Shown here in pieces: positions 5,561 to 7,831 of a stretch of DNA of 7,831 bases. The translations under genes and the position numbers were made by a program. Origin of the DNA: Acidobacteriota bacterium. GTDB lineage: Bacteria > Acidobacteriota > Terriglobia > Terriglobales > Acidobacteriaceae. The stretch is taken from positions 1-7,831 of the forward strand of contig JAKCDN010000139.1 in the NCBI GenBank assembly GCA_021841795.1. Reading direction: 5' to 3'. The notes below the pieces were generated by a model, which searched no databases, was not told the DNA's origin, and worked only from the letters and a program-made list of their open reading frames with translations. Numbering within the stretch: position 1 is the stretch's first letter; the number at the start of each line of letters is the position of its first letter.

Positions 5561-7528
5561 ATGAAATTATTGAAGTCCGCGGTTTTCCTCGGTATCGCAG
5601 CCTTTCTCGCAATGGCTGCGGCGGCGAGCGCTCAGCAACAGCCCTATACAAACGACTTGAATACCGCCTATCAAGCCCCAACTTCCGATCGCGACTACGT
5701 GCGGCGCGAGGTCATGATTCCCATGAGAGACGGGGTGAGATTGTTTACCGTGATCTGGATTCCCAAAGGCGCTCACGACGCCCCGGTTGTGCTTACCCGC
5801 ACCCCCTACGACGCAGCACACAGGACCGGAGCACCGGATGCGGATCGGCTGATTGATGCCTTGCCGCTTTCCGATCAGGATTTCGTGCGCGCAGGCTACA
5901 TTCGCGTCTATCAGGACGTGCGCGGCAAGTATGGATCCGGCGGCGCCTACCTGATGACGCCGCCCCCGCTCGGTTCGGGCTATAACAACACCGGCGCCGA
6001 CGATACGACCGATGCCTGGGATACCATCGATTGGCTGGTGAAGAACCTTCCGGAGTCCAACGGACGCGTGGGCATGATCGGAAGCTCGTATGATGGCTTC
6101 ACCGTGGTCATGGCGTTACTGCATCCGCATCCGGCGCTTAAGGTCGCCGCTCCGGAAAGCCCCATGGTGGATGGCTGGATGGGCGACGATTGGTTTCATT
6201 ACGGAGCATTCCGTCAGCCCAACATCGACTACGTGCTGGAGCAGACCAGCCGCCGAGGCGCCGGGGTTTCCGTGCCGCATCTGGGCGATGACTACACCAA
6301 CTTTCTTGACGCAGGTACGGCAGGCAACTTTGCCCGCTCTCGCGCCATGGACCAGCTCCCCTTCTGGAAAGACATGGTGGATAACCCCAGCTACGATGCC
6401 TTCTGGCAGGCCCAGGCCTTGGACAAGCTGATTGCAAAGACAAAATTGTCGGTGCCGACAATGTGGGAGCAAGGCGAGTGGGATCAGGAGGATATGTACG
6501 GCGCTAACCATTGCTACCGTGCCTGGGAGCCGCAGGACACCGCCAACACCATGAACTATCTCGTCATCGGTCCATGGTTCCACTCTCAGATCAACCGCCA
6601 GGGCCGCGCCATTGGCCCCTTTGTATGGGCCGCCGACACCGCCGAGCAATGGCGCCGCGATGTGTTGCTGCCGTTCTTTAATCAGTATCTGAAGCCCGGC
6701 TCGCCCAAGGCGGATACGCCGCCGGTGTGGATCTACGATACCGGAGCCGATCACTGGGATGCGCTCGAAAAGTGGCCACTGAGCTGCGAAAACGGTTGTA
6801 ATGCTGTTTCACAGCCGCTCTATTTGCAGGCGGACGGTAAGCTGTCTTTCAATGCGCCCCAAACCGGCGCCCAGGCTTACGATGAATACATCTCTGATCC
6901 GGCCAAGCCCGTGCCCTACCGGCCGCGGCCGGTGGTGGGGGAGGGAAGCGCCTGGCGTACATGGCTGCTGACTGATCAGCGCTTTGTCGATGGCCGGCCC
7001 GATGTATTGACCTACGAGACCGCGCCCCTCACCGCTCCGCTGAAGCTCGCTGGCGAGCCTATCGTACACCTGGTTGCATCCACCAGCGGCACTGACTCCG
7101 ATTGGGTGGTCAAGCTGATTGATGTCTACCCCAATGATTGGCCCGCGAACCTTGACACCGATGGCGCCTTTCCCGGCACGCTGGGCGTGCAGCCGGACAT
7201 GAGCGGTTATGAGCTCCCTATCGGTATCGATATCTTTCGCGGACGCTACCGCGTCAGCTTCTCGCATCCAGAGGCGATCGTGCCGAATCAGCCCCTCGAG
7301 TACAAGTTCGCGCTGCCCAATGTAGACCATACCTTCCAGCCTGGGCATCGCATCATGGTGCAGGTCCAGTCCAGCCTCTTCCCGCTCTACGACCGTAACC
7401 CGCAGACCTTCGTGCCGAACATCTTCAACGCCGGACCGCAGGACTTTACCAGAGCAACCGAACGGGTCTGGCATCAACCTGGCAGAGCCAGCTATATCTC
7501 ACTCCCAGTCGTGCCGGCCTCGCACTGA
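5561..7528 (+). CDS. Exported alpha-amino acid ester hydrolase (CocE/NonD, peptidase S15 family)
   Basis: A 655-residue serine hydrolase predicted to be exported to the periplasm. Residues 1-24 are a Sec signal peptide (Lys pair, hydrophobic core, cleavage at ASA-QQ). The alpha/beta-hydrolase and cap domains span about 45-400, and a PepX-type jelly-roll domain about 465-650. The nucleophile motif is GSSYDG (174-179, Ser176); the acid is Asp308 in WDQEDMYGA; the base is His341 in GPWFHSQ. From memory, the Xanthomonas citri alpha-amino acid ester hydrolase uses Ser174, Asp307 and His340, with Asp208, Glu309 and Asp310 binding the substrate amino group; here Glu310, Asp311 and Asp209/210 (DGWMGDDWFH) take these places. 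Such enzymes hydrolyse alpha-amino acyl esters and amides, including ampicillin-type side chains. Length fits characterised members (about 640-670). Cys409 and Cys413 could form a disulfide. It appears monocistronic. A related dipeptidyl peptidase or glutaryl-7-ACA acylase is the alternative, but would not be expected to keep the carboxylate cluster. Confidence 0.87.
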   Translation: MKLLKSAVFLGIAAFLAMAAAASAQQQPYTNDLNTAYQAPTSDRDYVRREVMIPMRDGVRLFTVIWIPKGAHDAPVVLTRTPYDAAHRTGAPDADRLIDALPLSDQDFVRAGYIRVYQDVRGKYGSGGAYLMTPPPLGSGYNNTGADDTTDAWDTIDWLVKNLPESNGRVGMIGSSYDGFTVVMALLHPHPALKVAAPESPMVDGWMGDDWFHYGAFRQPNIDYVLEQTSRRGAGVSVPHLGDDYTNFLDAGTAGNFARSRAMDQLPFWKDMVDNPSYDAFWQAQALDKLIAKTKLSVPTMWEQGEWDQEDMYGANHCYRAWEPQDTANTMNYLVIGPWFHSQINRQGRAIGPFVWAADTAEQWRRDVLLPFFNQYLKPGSPKADTPPVWIYDTGADHWDALEKWPLSCENGCNAVSQPLYLQADGKLSFNAPQTGAQAYDEYISDPAKPVPYRPRPVVGEGSAWRTWLLTDQRFVDGRPDVLTYETAPLTAPLKLAGEPIVHLVASTSGTDSDWVVKLIDVYPNDWPANLDTDGAFPGTLGVQPDMSGYELPIGIDIFRGRYRVSFSHPEAIVPNQPLEYKFALPNVDHTFQPGHRIMVQVQSSLFPLYDRNPQTFVPNIFNAGPQDFTRATERVWHQPGRASYISLPVVPASH

Positions 7529-7532
7529 TGTG

Positions 7533-7563
7533 AGCACTGGCGCATCGCGCCTTGCGGAGTGCT
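7533..7563 (+). terminator. Candidate stem-loop terminator after the ester hydrolase gene
   Basis: AGCACT (7533-7538) pairs with AGTGCT (7558-7563), enclosing an inner stem GGCGC-ATC-GCGCC (7539-7551) and a 6-base bulge. It begins 4 bases after the stop codon. No T-run follows, so classical intrinsic termination is doubtful; it may instead protect the 3' end or pause polymerase. CTTGC (7551-7555) and GCAAG (7564-7568) could form a competing hairpin. Confidence 0.35.
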
Positions 7564-7706
7564 GCAAGATTGAACGACGAGGATCCGCCGCATGGAGTCT
7601 GCATCGACGGAGCTCCACTTGCGCTCGGCAGAGCGCCCGAAAAATGATCTCTTGGAGAAGGCCGGCTCGATGGAATTTCGAGTGCTGGCTGGTGAATCTA
7701 AGGTAG

Positions 7707-7796
7707 TGGCGGAGAGACAGGGATTCGAACCCTGGATAGAGTTTCCCCTATACACGCTTTCCAAGCGTGCGCCTTCAGCCACTCGGCCATCTCTCC
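7707..7796 (-). tRNA. tRNA-Ser (anticodon GGA), CCA encoded
   Basis: The minus strand folds into a complete class-II tRNA of 90 nt including CCA. The acceptor stem GGAGAGA pairs perfectly with TCTCTCC, followed by discriminator G and an encoded CCA (7709-7707). The anticodon arm is CACGC-TTGGAAA-GCGTG with anticodon GGA at 7762-7760, reading UCC and UCU. The long variable arm (ATAG...CTAT) is the mark of tRNA-Ser, and the T arm is CAGGG-TTCGAAT-CCCTG. Its promoter would lie at or beyond the right edge of the window. Confidence 0.97.
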
Positions 7797-7831
7797 GCTT
7801 GAGAAAAGTACAAGAAAGCTGCGGTTCGAAT

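Noticed and set aside
6116..6754. A 212-codon minus-strand frame opposite the ester hydrolase
   Set aside because: It is antisense to a gene with a complete catalytic motif set, and its own translation resembles no family.
7492..7782. A minus-strand frame of 96 codons covering the tRNA
   Set aside because: Its translation contains the GSNPCLSA pattern produced by reading through a tRNA T arm, so it is a tRNA artefact.
7823..7831. GGTTCGAAT at the right edge, resembling a tRNA T-loop on the plus strand
   Set aside because: No anticodon or D arm fits upstream, as that space is occupied by the complement of tRNA-Ser; the window ends before any acceptor stem could be tested.

Overview
The window looks like chromosomal DNA from a GC-rich, Gram-negative-type bacterium. 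The gene set (a LacI-family regulator beside a MOFRL-type glycerate kinase, a secreted peptidase-S15-type hydrolase with a Sec signal peptide, and a tRNA with an encoded CCA end) would fit an acidobacterium (Terriglobia-like) or possibly a proteobacterium. That assignment is an impression from the protein families, not a measured result. There is no prophage, transposon, CRISPR array, toxin-antitoxin module or defence island.

Layout. At the left edge is the 3' part of a PlsC-type acyltransferase (+ strand, 5' end outside the window). It converges on a minus-strand block of three genes, given here in transcription order: an alpha/beta hydrolase (4110 to 3346), a class-II glycerate 2-kinase (3349 to 1895), and a LacI-family repressor (1746 to 694). 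The first two overlap by four bases (ATGA), and the kinase has a strong AAGGAG ribosome site inside the hydrolase gene, so they are almost certainly co-translated. The repressor follows after 148 bp that contain an imperfect palindrome.

A 96-bp divergent intergenic region separates this block from a plus-strand M20 metallopeptidase/deacylase (4207 to 5253), whose start lies just behind a predicted RNA hairpin and lacks an obvious ribosome site. After 307 bp without a convincing complete gene comes the largest gene (5561 to 7528). It encodes an exported serine hydrolase whose nucleophile, acid, base and carboxylate-cluster residues all fit the alpha-amino acid ester hydrolases, the enzymes known for hydrolysing and synthesising ampicillin- and cephalexin-type beta-lactams. 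The window closes with tRNA-Ser(GGA) on the minus strand.

How the genes may work together. The kinase would feed glycerate into lower glycolysis as 2-phosphoglycerate, with the hydrolase and LacI regulator as a small, probably carbon-source-responsive unit. The M20 enzyme and the exported ester hydrolase are both amide/ester-cleaving enzymes on the same strand, but their spacing suggests independent transcription. The ester hydrolase is the most noteworthy item. I see no wholly new system here.
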